A stretch of DNA of 64,000 bases from Candidatus Brocadia sinica JPN1 (GTDB lineage Bacteria > Planctomycetota > Brocadiia > Brocadiales > Brocadiaceae). The DNA is taken from NCBI RefSeq assembly GCF_000949635.1, contig NZ_BAFN01000001.1, positions 2,170,001 to 2,234,000 of the forward strand. The letters are read 5' to 3'. Of the stretch, positions 16,088-24,165 are shown one piece after another. Position numbers and translations under genes: made by a program. The notes beneath the pieces are model-generated. The model saw nothing but the letters and a program-made list of their open reading frames with translations. It had not been told where the DNA came from and did no database searches. Position 1 is the first letter of the stretch; every line of letters begins with the position of its first letter.

Positions 16088-17509
16088 ATGAGCGATAAAA
16101 AGACCGGTAGATTCCGCGTAGAAAAAGATTATCTGGGCGAGATGAAAGTTCCTGCAGAGGCTTACTATGGGGTTCAAACCGCCAGGGCCATTGAGAATTT
16201 TCCCATCAGTGGCCAAACATCCCAGCCTGTATTCACGATGGCTATGGTCTCCATAAAAAAAGCTGCGGCTATGGTTAACGTAGAACTCGGTTGTCTCGAT
16301 AGCAAGATTGGCAACATGATTATTCTGGCATGCGATCGTCTATTGAACGGTGAGTTTCAGGATCAATTTTTAGTGGATGTGTACCAGGCAGGAGCCGGGA
16401 CATCCCATCATATGAACGTAAATGAAATTATTGCCAACATCGGAATTGAGATGTTAGGTGGGATAAAAGGGGAATATTCCATTGTGCATCCGAACGATCA
16501 TGTTAATTATGGGCAGTCAACAAATGACGTCTATCCTACCGCCATGCGCATCGCAGCCCTACAGTTGTCTAAAAAACTCATAAAGAACTTACATGCCTTG
16601 GTGGAGACATTGAAACAGAAGGCAAAATCCTTAGATTCCGTTGTAAAGGCAGGCCGCACCCACCTTCATGATGCCGTACCTATCCGTGTAGGTCAGGAAT
16701 TTTCCGGCTATACGGATTCTTTACTGAAGGCAACCAGAGGGATAGAAAGGGCAAGTGAATCGTTGAAGGAATTAGGAATCGGCGGAAGTGCTGTAGGTAC
16801 AGGAATCAATACCCATCCGGAATATGCCGGCAGGGTCATTGAAAAACTGAGAAAGATCGTAAACCTGGATATTAAGGAGTCTAAGAATCGATTTGAGGCT
16901 ATGCAAAGTAACGCACCGTTTGTCGAACTCTCTGGCGCCATGCGTACATTGGCTGTGGAACTTATTCGCATTGCCAACGACATAAGACTGATGAACTCCG
17001 GACCAAATACGGGATTTGCGGAGATTGACCTTCCGGCAGTACAGCCAGGGTCTTCTATCATGCCAGGGAAAGTGAATCCTGTTATTCCTGAGATGATGAA
17101 TATGGTCTGTTTTTCGATTATGGGCAATGATTTATCGATAGCGTTGGCTGCCCAGGCTGGACAATTTGAGCTTAATGTCATGATGCCCTTGATCCAATAC
17201 AAATTGCTTGATTCTATCTTTATCCTTGCCAATGCTGCAAAGATATTTAATGAAAAATGTGTCAGCGGCCTTACGGTGAATGAGAAAAAATGTCAGGATT
17301 ACGCCATGCGGAGTCTCGGAATCGCCACTGTTTTGAATCCCATTATAGGCTATTCAAAGGCGTCCGAGGTTGTTAAGGAATCTATAAGTACCGATAAATC
17401 GGTGAGAGAAATTATTTTGGAAAATGGCTTCCTTTCCCAGGAACAACTAGATCAGGTATTGTCGCCGGTATCTATGACCGAACCTGGTATAAGGAAGGTG
17501 GGGGTATAA
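16088..17509 (+). CDS. aspA: Aspartate ammonia-lyase
   Basis: 473 aa, the normal length. The start 'YLGEMKVPAEAYYGVQTARA' and the superfamily signature GSSIMPGKVNP are those of the aspartase/fumarase II family; 'NVNEIIANIGIEML' in the middle supports aspartase rather than fumarase. It interconverts L-aspartate with fumarate and ammonium in the cytoplasm. It stands alone between the ferritin-like genes and the cytochrome genes, with hairpins or gaps on both sides. In an ammonium-consuming organism it could serve either assimilation or fumarate supply. Fumarase C remains a less likely alternative. Confidence 0.9.
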   Translation: MSDKKTGRFRVEKDYLGEMKVPAEAYYGVQTARAIENFPISGQTSQPVFTMAMVSIKKAAAMVNVELGCLDSKIGNMIILACDRLLNGEFQDQFLVDVYQAGAGTSHHMNVNEIIANIGIEMLGGIKGEYSIVHPNDHVNYGQSTNDVYPTAMRIAALQLSKKLIKNLHALVETLKQKAKSLDSVVKAGRTHLHDAVPIRVGQEFSGYTDSLLKATRGIERASESLKELGIGGSAVGTGINTHPEYAGRVIEKLRKIVNLDIKESKNRFEAMQSNAPFVELSGAMRTLAVELIRIANDIRLMNSGPNTGFAEIDLPAVQPGSSIMPGKVNPVIPEMMNMVCFSIMGNDLSIALAAQAGQFELNVMMPLIQYKLLDSIFILANAAKIFNEKCVSGLTVNEKKCQDYAMRSLGIATVLNPIIGYSKASEVVKESISTDKSVREIILENGFLSQEQLDQVLSPVSMTEPGIRKVGV

Positions 17510-17627
17510 AGGTTGTAATTTCCCGTTTAACTTATTACGTGAAAACGTGAGAAAGGAGGTACTTCCAAAAAATGGTTAATCAGGCATATTTGTTTTTTTA
17601 TTTCATGGAAGAAGAAAGGAGTAATAT

Positions 17628-18167
17628 ATGAGAAGGAAATTATCTTTAAACATTGTCTTATCAGGTTTAGTAGGACTGGCAGGAGCAGTGGGTGCTGTTT
17701 ATCCTACCAAAGTGTTTGCGGGAGAGGGACAACCCATAGCTCATGCACATGAAGGTGGCACTCATGAAGATATTAAACTACCTACCAAGAGGTTAATGAT
17801 AGAAATTGAAAAACGAATGTATAATATGCTTGAAGGGATTTTGGTGGGTAATTTTCCCTATGTAAAACAGGAGGCGGCCGCTGTTGCAGCAAAAGCAGGT
17901 GAGATAAACGAAAATTTCTTTCCCAAAAATCCTGCTATTGATCATTGGTATATGCGATCGAAAGATTTGGATCCAAAGAATATAGAGGCAATTACCAAAT
18001 TAAAAGAAGAATTTAATACCTATATGAAAAGAATAGATTCATCCGTAAAGGAAATTCAAAAAGCCGCTGATGCAAAAGATACTGAAGCGGCGTACGCGGC
18101 TTTTAGCGGTTTGGTTACAAAGGCGTGTTTCGAATGCCATAGAAAACAACGTGATGTAAAGAAATAA
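17628..18167 (+). CDS. Cytochrome c'-like monoheme protein, copy 1
   Basis: 179 aa with GAAGGAG before ATG 17628. A signal peptide (LSLNIVLSGLVGLAGAVGAV) ends near VFAGE, so the mature protein is periplasmic or in another extracytoplasmic compartment. It is nearly all helix with a single heme motif CFECH close to the C-terminus, the plan of cytochrome c'/c556 (CytC_2). Those proteins bind NO or transfer electrons. It is paralogous to the gene at 18412 (shared 'EIQKAAD/N', 'FECH', 'NFFP/TFFP' positions) and the two have identical terminator stems. Confidence 0.85.
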   Translation: MRRKLSLNIVLSGLVGLAGAVGAVYPTKVFAGEGQPIAHAHEGGTHEDIKLPTKRLMIEIEKRMYNMLEGILVGNFPYVKQEAAAVAAKAGEINENFFPKNPAIDHWYMRSKDLDPKNIEAITKLKEEFNTYMKRIDSSVKEIQKAADAKDTEAAYAAFSGLVTKACFECHRKQRDVKK

Positions 18168-18226
18168 AACCTCTTGAAAATCAATGGATGTGAATATGAT
18201 TCTAATCCGAAGAGATTAAATGAGTT

Positions 18227-18267
18227 AAAAGAAAGTGCAGATTATTTAATTGTCTGCACTTTCTTTT
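18227..18267 (+). terminator. Rho-independent terminator after cytochrome copy 1
   Basis: A perfect 15-bp stem: AAAAGAAAGTGCAGA (18227-18241) with TCTGCACTTTCTTTT (18253-18267), 11-nt loop, A-tract before and T-tract inside the 3' arm. The stem is identical to the one at 18961-19000. Confidence 0.85.
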
Positions 18268-18303
18268 GTTTCTGGAACAAGGTATTTTTAGATAAATTGT
18301 TTC

Positions 18304-18365
18304 TTGTCTCTTAAGCTTATAATTGTATAATACAAAAGATATGAATATCGATAAAAGCTTTTATC
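18304..18365 (+). promoter_or_regulatory. Promoter and palindrome before cytochrome copy 2
   Basis: TTGTCT (18304-18309) and TATAAT (18326-18331) with a 16-bp spacer form a good sigma-70 promoter. A perfect 16-bp palindrome GATAAAAGCTTTTATC lies at 18350-18365, just downstream of the expected start site, where a repressor could bind. Confidence 0.6.
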
Positions 18366-18411
18366 TTTTGTAATTTATTTTTTGAAAATGGTTTGAGAAA
18401 AGGAGTGGAAC

Positions 18412-18939
18412 GTGAAAAGGTCAGCATTTTTAATTGTCAGTTTATTTGGTGTGAGTATGGTAGGATTAACAAATGCCATCTATCCTTGTGCAGCCATTGC
18501 AACTGAAGAAAAGGTACTCTCCCATGAAAAAGTTACGGAACCTACAAAGGTGTTAATGAATGACATAGCGAATCGGATGGACAATATACTCGATGGAATA
18601 TTGGCAGGTAGTTTTAAATATGTTGCGCAAGAGGCGGGCGCTATCGTAGATCAAAGTTATATGATAAGCAAGACATTCTTTCCTGCTGAGCCCAGGGAAA
18701 ACTTATGGTTTAAGCGGGCCAAAATAGATCCAAATGATAAAGAGAGGATTACAAAGCTGAGAGAAGAATTTGATGTCTACCTAAAAGGAATAGCATCGTC
18801 AGCGCTGGAAATTCAAAAAGCCGCTAATACAAGCGATCAGAAAGCAACTTTCAAAGCCTTCACCAGCATGATTGAAAAGACCTGTTTTGAATGTCACGAA
18901 GGGCTCCGGGATAAAATGATACCCATTGAAAACCGATAG
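18412..18939 (+). CDS. Cytochrome c'-like monoheme protein, copy 2
   Basis: 175 aa from GTG 18412 with AAAGGAGTGG upstream. Signal peptide (SAFLIVSLFGVSMVGLTNAI), helical body and one C-terminal heme motif CFECH, as in the copy at 17628. The paralogues share length, layout and short motifs but differ through much of the sequence, so the duplication is not recent. Each has its own terminator, and this copy has a good promoter with a palindrome, so the two may be regulated differently. Likely periplasmic electron carrier or NO binder. Confidence 0.85.
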   Translation: MKRSAFLIVSLFGVSMVGLTNAIYPCAAIATEEKVLSHEKVTEPTKVLMNDIANRMDNILDGILAGSFKYVAQEAGAIVDQSYMISKTFFPAEPRENLWFKRAKIDPNDKERITKLREEFDVYLKGIASSALEIQKAANTSDQKATFKAFTSMIEKTCFECHEGLRDKMIPIENR

Positions 18940-18960
18940 TTCGGTGTCTCGGATGTGTAG

Positions 18961-19000
18961 AAAAGAAAGTGCAGATGGTTAAAATTCTGCACTTTCTTTT
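18961..19000 (+). terminator. Rho-independent terminator after cytochrome copy 2
   Basis: Stem AAAAGAAAGTGCAGA (18961-18975) with TCTGCACTTTCTTTT (18986-19000), 10-nt loop. The stem arms equal those at 18227-18267 while the loops differ. Confidence 0.85.
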
Positions 19001-19055
19001 ATTTTAAAGGTTGATTACGATACATGAGGTAGTGTAGAATATCTGGGTTATTTTT

Positions 19056-19256
19056 ATGGAAGAGCGTAAAAAAGCAAGGCAAGTCATCGGTTTGGAAATC
19101 GCTTTTACATGCCCTTTTTGTCATAAAAAAGTCAAAGATTTTGACCTTAATGCGAATACAATTGATGTTAAGGGTTGTGGCACTTGTGGCGGGGATGTTC
19201 AATGTTCTATTACCTGCCCCCTGTGTGATTACGAGATAGAGTTGATGGTCTATTAA
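19056..19256 (+). CDS. Small Cys-rich (zinc-ribbon-like) protein
   Basis: 66 aa, ATG 19056. Cys pairs CPFC, CGTC and CPLC (plus a lone Cys in QCSITC) point to a metal-binding fold, probably one zinc or iron site. No ribosome site is obvious. The rubredoxin gene begins 22 nt after its stop in the same direction, so it may be part of the same redox operon. I do not recognise a family; a metal-site redox or chaperone role is only a guess. Confidence 0.6.
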   Translation: MEERKKARQVIGLEIAFTCPFCHKKVKDFDLNANTIDVKGCGTCGGDVQCSITCPLCDYEIELMVY

Positions 19257-19278
19257 TGGAGAAGCTGAGGAGGCGATC

Positions 19279-19440
19279 ATGTCAAAGTGGGAATGTCGGG
19301 TATGCGGTTATGTATACGATCCGGAAAGGGGAGATCCAGATAATGGTGTAAAACCTGGGACACCTTTTGAGAATTTACCAGAAGATTGGGTTTGCCCATC
19401 CTGTGGTGCAAGTAAAGATTCATTTGATAAGCTTGATTAA
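19279..19440 (+). CDS. Rubredoxin
   Basis: 53 aa, ATG 19279 with GAGGAGG 5 nt upstream. Starts [20 protein letters not shown] and ends with [15 protein letters not shown]. The two CxxC(G) pairs, the Tyr-Val-Tyr-Asp segment and the [12 protein letters not shown] stretch are diagnostic of rubredoxin, a one-iron Fe(Cys)4 electron carrier. It is normal in length. It is a natural electron donor to the rubrerythrin-like proteins encoded on either side, and lies between the Cys-rich mini-protein and the tetraheme cytochrome. Confidence 0.96.
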   Translation: MSKWECRVCGYVYDPERGDPDNGVKPGTPFENLPEDWVCPSCGASKDSFDKLD

Positions 19441-19482
19441 AAAACCTGTTTGATTTCGATATACCTTTAGGGAAATAATTTT

Positions 19483-20079
19483 GTGTTAAAATTGCGAAAG
19501 CAGCAGTACTTGAAATTTAGTGTATTTATTCTCTGGGGTATGATGTCTCTTTGTTCTGAAGACCTTGCCATGGCGAATGCAGAGCAGGCGGAGAAAGGCC
19601 CTCCCAGCGTGACCTATTCGAATCCTTACTTTAAAGGTACGAAGGATGAGAGAGAGGCGCAAATTAAAAGGATGGCATCTCTTTTCGGAGTGGAATGTAA
19701 TTTTTGCCATAATGAGGATTTAACAATTTTTACAGAAGAGGGGAAAAAATCGAAAGAGATGATGAAGGCCTCTGTTGCCTTGGGCGTCGAATGCGACCAC
19801 TGCCATATTGACCGGAAGCGCTATAAAGAAAATGAACAGCAGGCAAGAAAAATGTTCGAGCTTTGCGAAATTATGGGGACAGAATGTAATTTCTGTCATG
19901 CAGGAAAGGATAAGCTTACTCCAAAAGGGGAAACGTCTAAAACTGCCTTTGTAACCCGTGCATGGGCTACTGAAGGAACAAAACAATGTTTAGAGTGCCA
20001 TATTGAGAAAAAGCAATTTGCCTTAAATTTTTACGGATGGCAAGTCTTGAATGCTATAAAAGGATTAAAGGGAATGTGA
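19483..20079 (+). CDS. Exported tetraheme c-type cytochrome (reaction-centre-subunit-like spacing)
   Basis: 198 aa from GTG 19483 with AGGGAA upstream. A signal peptide (YLKFSVFILWGMMSLCSEDL) is followed by four heme motifs: CNFCH, CDHCH, CNFCH and CLECH. The first three are each preceded by a helix with Met ('KRMASLFGVECNFCH', 'EMMKASVALGVECDHCH', 'MFELCEIMGTECNFCH'), like the photosynthetic reaction-centre cytochrome subunit, suggesting His/Met ligation. It is extracytoplasmic. Its stop overlaps the start of the next gene, a flavoprotein, so expression is coupled. Partner proteins are unknown. Confidence 0.85.
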   Translation: MLKLRKQQYLKFSVFILWGMMSLCSEDLAMANAEQAEKGPPSVTYSNPYFKGTKDEREAQIKRMASLFGVECNFCHNEDLTIFTEEGKKSKEMMKASVALGVECDHCHIDRKRYKENEQQARKMFELCEIMGTECNFCHAGKDKLTPKGETSKTAFVTRAWATEGTKQCLECHIEKKQFALNFYGWQVLNAIKGLKGM

Positions 20080-21020
20080 ATAAAGACTACGATGTGATTA
20101 TCGTTGGAGGAGGGCCGGCAGCCCTTGCGGCGGCTGTTTATACCTGCCGTGCTTTACTGAAGACTGTAATCTTTGAAAAAAAATATTTGGGCGGACAGTT
20201 AGTCGGTACCGAATTGATTGAGAATTATCCGGGGTTTCCTGAAGTTATTAGCGGCGTTGATTTAACACAACGCATGGAGGCGCAGGCGAAACGGTTCGGA
20301 GCAGAAATTCGGTATGAAGAGGTCTTGAAATTAGGGATAGAAAACGGCTTAAAGATTGTAACGACCGATGCCAATACGTATGCAAGCCATGCGGTGATTT
20401 TGGCTGCCGGTGCGGACCCGAAAAAATTGGATGTGCCTGGTGAAAAGGAGTTTTATGGTAAAGGAGTTAGTTATTGCGCAACCTGTGATGGGGCTTTTTT
20501 TAGAGATAAAGATGTGGTGGTGATCGGCGGTGGCGATTCCGCTATTACTGAGGGTATCTTTTTGACCAAATATGCCAAAACCGTACAGATAATACACAGG
20601 AGGAATGAATTCAGGGCCACAAAAATTTATCTGGATGAAGCCTTCTCAAATCCAAAGATAAAAGTTACACTCGATACAGTAATTGAAAGTATTCACGGGA
20701 CGGAAAAGGTCGAAGGAGTTGTTACTCAAAATGTTTTGACAAAGGAAAAAAAGGATATCCCATGTCAAGGTGTTTTTATATTTGTCGGAAGTGTGCCGAA
20801 TACCGGCTTTTTAGGCAATTTGTTATGTGTGGATACGGGGTGCCATATTGAAACAAATATCCATATGGAGACTGCTATTGAGGGATTGTATGCAGTTGGT
20901 GATATTCGGAAAAATTCTTACCGGCAAATTGCAACTGCAGTGGGAGAAGGAGTTACGGCAGCTATTGCATCAGAACATAAGCTTGCTGAGTTAAAAGCAT
21001 TGAGTAAAGTAAAAAAATAA
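20076..21020 (+). CDS. trxB: Thioredoxin reductase (NADPH/flavoprotein disulfide reductase)
   Basis: 314 aa from GTG 20076, which overlaps the cytochrome stop (ATGTGA) and has AAAGGGA upstream; the open frame further upstream is antisense-free read-through of the cytochrome gene. FAD site DVIIVGGGPAALAAAVYTCR, redox-active CATC (SYCATCDGAFF), NADPH site VVVIGGGDSAITEG with IIHRRNEFRA, and C-terminal FAD motif GLYAVGDIR are all present. It should reduce thioredoxin or a related protein in the cytoplasm. No thioredoxin gene is adjacent; the neighbours are a rubredoxin, a cytochrome and a ferritin-like gene, so a role in peroxide or O2 defence is likely. Confidence 0.93.
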   Translation: MNKDYDVIIVGGGPAALAAAVYTCRALLKTVIFEKKYLGGQLVGTELIENYPGFPEVISGVDLTQRMEAQAKRFGAEIRYEEVLKLGIENGLKIVTTDANTYASHAVILAAGADPKKLDVPGEKEFYGKGVSYCATCDGAFFRDKDVVVIGGGDSAITEGIFLTKYAKTVQIIHRRNEFRATKIYLDEAFSNPKIKVTLDTVIESIHGTEKVEGVVTQNVLTKEKKDIPCQGVFIFVGSVPNTGFLGNLLCVDTGCHIETNIHMETAIEGLYAVGDIRKNSYRQIATAVGEGVTAAIASEHKLAELKALSKVKK

Positions 21021-21121
21021 ACCATATTATTTGAAAAAATATACAGAAGAGTTTCTTTGTAGGACCACTGTAGTCAGTTATTGATAATACCTTGAAATGA
21101 TGGAAGGAGGAGTTGGCAACT

Positions 21122-21565
21122 ATGGATTTAAATGAAATTGTTAAACAGGCTGCGCAACAAGAAGATAAGGCGTATAAATTTTATATGGATGCATTAAAAT
21201 ATGTAAAGGACGAGCCATCAAGGATATGGCTAAAGGAACTTGCTAATGAAGAACTGAAACATAAGGAGTTGTTGGAGCATTTTGATCCTTCCAAGATCAA
21301 AAAATTTAAACCAAGTAAGATTCAAGATCTTCATATAGCGGAGTACCTGGTTGATAAAGATATTTCTGAGATAAAAAGTTTTCAGGATGTGCTGATTGTT
21401 GCGATGAAAAAAGAACAAAAGTCCTATAACTTTTACGTTAGTATGGCCAAGTCTGCTGATAATCCTGATATGAAAAAACTGTGCAAAATGTTAGCACAGG
21501 AAGAATTGAAACACAAACACAAGCTCGAACTGTATTACGATGATAACGTATATCAATGGGATTAG
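21122..21565 (+). CDS. Rubrerythrin-like ferritin-family protein
   Basis: 147 aa from ATG 21122; GGAAGGAGG at 21102-21110 is 11 nt upstream, while the in-frame TTG 21113 would be too close. Two halves each give Glu and ExxH ('QAAQQEDKAYKFYMDALKY' with 'ANEELKHKELLEHF'; 'AMKKEQKSYNFYVSMAKS' with 'AQEELKHKHKLEL'), so a full di-iron four-helix bundle without a rubredoxin domain. It follows trxB by about 100 nt and probably takes electrons from the rubredoxin or trxB system. It is the fourth such gene within 7 kb. Confidence 0.85.
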   Translation: MDLNEIVKQAAQQEDKAYKFYMDALKYVKDEPSRIWLKELANEELKHKELLEHFDPSKIKKFKPSKIQDLHIAEYLVDKDISEIKSFQDVLIVAMKKEQKSYNFYVSMAKSADNPDMKKLCKMLAQEELKHKHKLELYYDDNVYQWD

Positions 21566-22034
21566 CGATTCATTGTTCTGCTGTCTCATCTTTTTCCAAG
21601 AATTAGCCGCTGAAATTGTAAGAAACGTGTAAGTGCTTATAATCAATCAATGCGAAACACTTCTTACACGAAAGTTTAGCTGGTACGATTAAGACACTGT
21701 TAGTATGCATACCAGCTAAACTTTCTATTTCCTTCTGATGGTTTAAACAGCTCGGCAATTATTCGGAGTATATTTCGTATGGGTTCCGTTTGTCCTGAAT
21801 TCGAATGAGGCTCTCTCTGAAAGCTTTTAATTTTCATTTCTTTCTTCCCAATATCATGTCCTTCATACCACTGTACTTCAGCTTTATAAATTATACTGTC
21901 TTCCAGTTCTGCAAGACAATTTCCCTCAATTTTTTCAATTTGTCCTTCAAGACATACTGTTTAACCAGTTCAATTTCTCAAAAGTTATTTTGAAAAAACC
22001 TGCAATTATTCTTCAAAACTAAAGGAGGTGTAGC
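21566..22034. other. 469-bp spacer with two back-to-back hairpins
   Basis: No gene recognised. CGTGTAAG (21626-21633) pairs with CTTACACG (21663-21670), and immediately GAAAGTTTAGCTGGTA (21670-21685) pairs perfectly with TACCAGCTAAACTTTC (21710-21725) before TATTT. The second is a plausible terminator; the first may be a processing or regulatory hairpin. Confidence 0.55.
21670..21730 (+). terminator. 16-bp stem terminator-like hairpin
   Basis: Perfect 16-bp inverted repeat with a 24-nt loop, followed by TATTTCC. It is placed to end the rubredoxin-cytochrome-trxB-ferritin transcript. Confidence 0.55.
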
Positions 22035-22343
22035 ATGATTGCCGAGATTAGTGTGGTCCCCATTGGGAAGGGAACTGATCTGGCTCGATACGTTGCCAAG
22101 ATCGTCAAAATCATCGACGAGAGTGGATTGGACTACAAACTCAATGCCATGGGTACTGTGATAGAAGGTGACAGTGAACGTGTATTTGACTTGATTCAGA
22201 AATGCCACAATAAGATGTTAGAGCTATCAGAAAGGGTATATACCACGGTAAAGATAGACGAAAGGAAGGACAAGAAGGTAAATATGCTTGAGCATAAAGT
22301 GCTTGCTGTAGAGAAGGAACTGGGGAAGATTTTGAAAAAATAA
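22035..22343 (+). CDS. MTH1187-family thiamine-binding protein
   Basis: 102 aa, AAAGGAGG 8 nt before ATG 22035. 'MIAEISVVPIGKGTDLARYV' and 'YKLNAMGTVIEGDSERVFDL' match the MTH1187/YkoF-like (DUF77) fold, a small ferredoxin-like tetramer that binds thiamine or related pyrimidines. It is cytoplasmic. It leads a group of three genes read rightward (DJ-1-like, NTPase). No TPP riboswitch motif is visible upstream. Confidence 0.85.
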   Translation: MIAEISVVPIGKGTDLARYVAKIVKIIDESGLDYKLNAMGTVIEGDSERVFDLIQKCHNKMLELSERVYTTVKIDERKDKKVNMLEHKVLAVEKELGKILKK

Positions 22344-22385
22344 AAGCACTTTACATTTTTTAAACTTCGCTATGAGGAATACAAA

Positions 22386-23000
22386 ATGAGAAATAGATTT
22401 CTTACGCCAGGTTTGCCCTTCGCATCTTTTATTTTTTTAAGCATGTTGATTGTGAATGTAATGGGAGAAAGTGCTATGCAATCTGCAAAAGAAAAAAAAG
22501 CCGTAATGATTATTGCCAGTAATAATTTCAGGGATGAGGAGTTACTAAAACCCAGGGAAGTTTTGGAAAAAAATGGTGTAACAGTAACTGTGGCATCATC
22601 TTCATTAAAGGAAGCGACAGGCATGTTGGGAGCAAAGGTAAAGCCGGATATCCTATTTACTGACATTACTGTAACAGATTATGATACTGTTATATTTATC
22701 GGAGGTTCAGGAGCAGGCGAATATTGGGATAACCCGATCGCCCATAAGATCGCGAACGATGCAAATAATGCGAAAAAGATCGTAGGAGCTATCTGTATTG
22801 CACCGGTAACCCTTGCTAGGGCGGGATTGCTTAAGAATAAGAAGGTTACGACTTATTCCTCAACGATAAACGATATAAAATCAGCCGGTGCAAAATATAC
22901 AGGTAATGATGTTGAAAGGGATGGGAATATCATTACCGCCAGTGGTCCTGCAGCAGCACAAAAATTTGGGGAGGCTATTGTCAAGGCACTCAGTCAGTAA
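22386..23000 (+). CDS. DJ-1/PfpI family protein, possibly exported
   Basis: 204 aa. The first 30 residues (LTPGLPFASFIFLSMLIVNV) look like a signal peptide. The core has 'KAVMIIASNNFRDEELLKPR', the nucleophile elbow 'VGAICIAPVTLARAGLLKNK' with Cys, and an acidic residue in 'NFRDEEL', as in DJ-1/PfpI/YhbO proteins (glyoxalase/deglycase or protease-like). An internal ATG near 22475 (MQSAKEKKAVMII) follows GGGAGAAAG and would give a cytoplasmic form of the normal family length. Oxidative or carbonyl stress is the likely theme, consistent with the neighbours. Confidence 0.85.
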   Translation: MRNRFLTPGLPFASFIFLSMLIVNVMGESAMQSAKEKKAVMIIASNNFRDEELLKPREVLEKNGVTVTVASSSLKEATGMLGAKVKPDILFTDITVTDYDTVIFIGGSGAGEYWDNPIAHKIANDANNAKKIVGAICIAPVTLARAGLLKNKKVTTYSSTINDIKSAGAKYTGNDVERDGNIITASGPAAAQKFGEAIVKALSQ

Positions 23001-23087
23001 GTTCCTGACCAAGCAGACTGTGCCAAATGAACAATTTTGCTCTATTTTGAGATGTTTTTTTCTCCTCATAACGCAATGGGAGAGATT

Positions 23088-23615
23088 ATGAAGAAACATA
23101 TTCTATTAACGGGTAAACCAGGTATCGGTAAGACATCAGTCGTTAAAAAAATCATACCCTTTTTGGGAGCGAAAGCAGGGGGATTCTATACAGAAGAAAT
23201 CCGTGAGTTGGACAGGCGCATGGGTTTTAGGGTTGTAACACTGGATGGAGAGGATGGTGTTCTGGCGCACGTTGAATTTAATAGTAATAATAAAGTTGGT
23301 AAATATCGGGTTGACCTGGATTCCTTCGAAAAGGTTGCCATACCAGCTTTAGAGAGGGCTATGGAGCACAAATCAGTTATCGTTATCGATGAAATTGGGA
23401 AAATGGAACTCTTTTCAATGAAATTCAGGGAGATGGTAAGGAAAATTCTCGATAGTGAAAAAACCCTTCTCTGCGTTATAAAAGAAAATGCCGATACTTT
23501 TACTGAAGGTATTAAAAAACGTAAAGATGTTACTCTAGTAACGGTAAATTATGAAAATAGAGATACTTTGCCAGAAGTGGTATTTGAGATGTTGAAAACA
23601 GTGAAAAAGAGTTAA
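23088..23615 (+). CDS. THEP1-type nucleoside triphosphatase
   Basis: 175 aa from ATG 23088, with GGGAGAG 5 nt upstream; the frame is open 17 codons earlier but lacks a site. Walker A TGKPGIGKTSVVKK, Walker B SVIVIDEIGKMELFS and 'GAKAGGFYTEEIRE' are those of the THEP1/YjeE-like NTPase family (PF03266) described in archaea and Aquifex. It hydrolyses various NTPs; the cellular role is unclear. It follows the DJ-1 gene by 87 nt. Confidence 0.87.
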   Translation: MKKHILLTGKPGIGKTSVVKKIIPFLGAKAGGFYTEEIRELDRRMGFRVVTLDGEDGVLAHVEFNSNNKVGKYRVDLDSFEKVAIPALERAMEHKSVIVIDEIGKMELFSMKFREMVRKILDSEKTLLCVIKENADTFTEGIKKRKDVTLVTVNYENRDTLPEVVFEMLKTVKKS

Positions 23616-24069
23616 AACATATCTCCTTTGTTCAAAAAGTCGCATAATAAAATCAAACTGACCAGAAAATATTCCTTCCTTACACTGATTTTTTTTGTTA
23701 AAAAGCATTTCCTTGTAGTTACCGAGGCGATTTACCTGTATTAAGAGCAAATAATTCAGATCATATCTTTTCCAAGGTATAAACGAGAAACCTTTTCCAG
23801 TTATCCATCCTCCCTCCAGGCCGTAAGATTGTGATTTTGTATACAATCGGCACATATCTATCGTGTTACAAAAAGTAACAGCCCTGTTTGTCCCTAGTTT
23901 ACAATTATTTAGTGGAATTTAGAAACATGGTTTTCTAAAAAGTGTCACGATTGTTTATATTATTTTCACTTCTCATTTTAGATGCAGAAATATTTTTTAT
24001 ATTTCATAACACCAGTCAAAATCAGGTGTTGCAACTTTTAAAAGACATATGACTCTTTCCGAAATTTAC

Positions 24070-24085
24070 TGGCACACCATCTGCG
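24070..24085 (+). promoter_or_regulatory. Possible sigma-54 promoter (-24/-12)
   Basis: TGGCACACCATCTGCG: GG at 24071-24072 and GC at 24083-24084 are separated by exactly 10 bp, as required at -24/-12. TGGCAC is the consensus; the -12 element CTGC differs from TTGC by one base. It is about 167 nt upstream of the sigma factor start. Confidence 0.5.
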
Positions 24086-24092
24086 AATTACT

Positions 24093-24165
24093 GGTCACAT
24101 ATGTTGAATCAATGTTTTTTGTTCGTTAAACTTTGCAGGTCACATCTTCCCCGCATCCTGTGACC
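24093..24165. promoter_or_regulatory. Three GGTCACA/TGTGACC sites
   Basis: GGTCACAT at 24093-24100, GGTCACA at 24138-24144 and the inverse TGTGACC at 24159-24165; the last two form a dyad with a 14-nt gap. Regular copies between the promoter-like site and the gene suggest a regulator's operators. Confidence 0.45.

Noticed and set aside
19056-19256. Calling the Cys-rich mini-protein a rubredoxin-like or desulforedoxin
   Set aside because: Cys spacing and lack of the aromatic core do not fit; left as unrecognised.
21805-21993. 62-aa open frame rich in Phe/Ser/Leu
   Set aside because: No ribosome site, low-complexity AT-driven composition, no family resemblance; likely chance.
21726-22034. TPP riboswitch before the thiamine-binding gene
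   Set aside because: The conserved CTGAGA and ACCTGA-type motifs are not seen.
23535-23855. 106-aa minus-strand frame overlapping the NTPase gene end
   Set aside because: Overlaps a well-supported gene and shows no domain or start signal.
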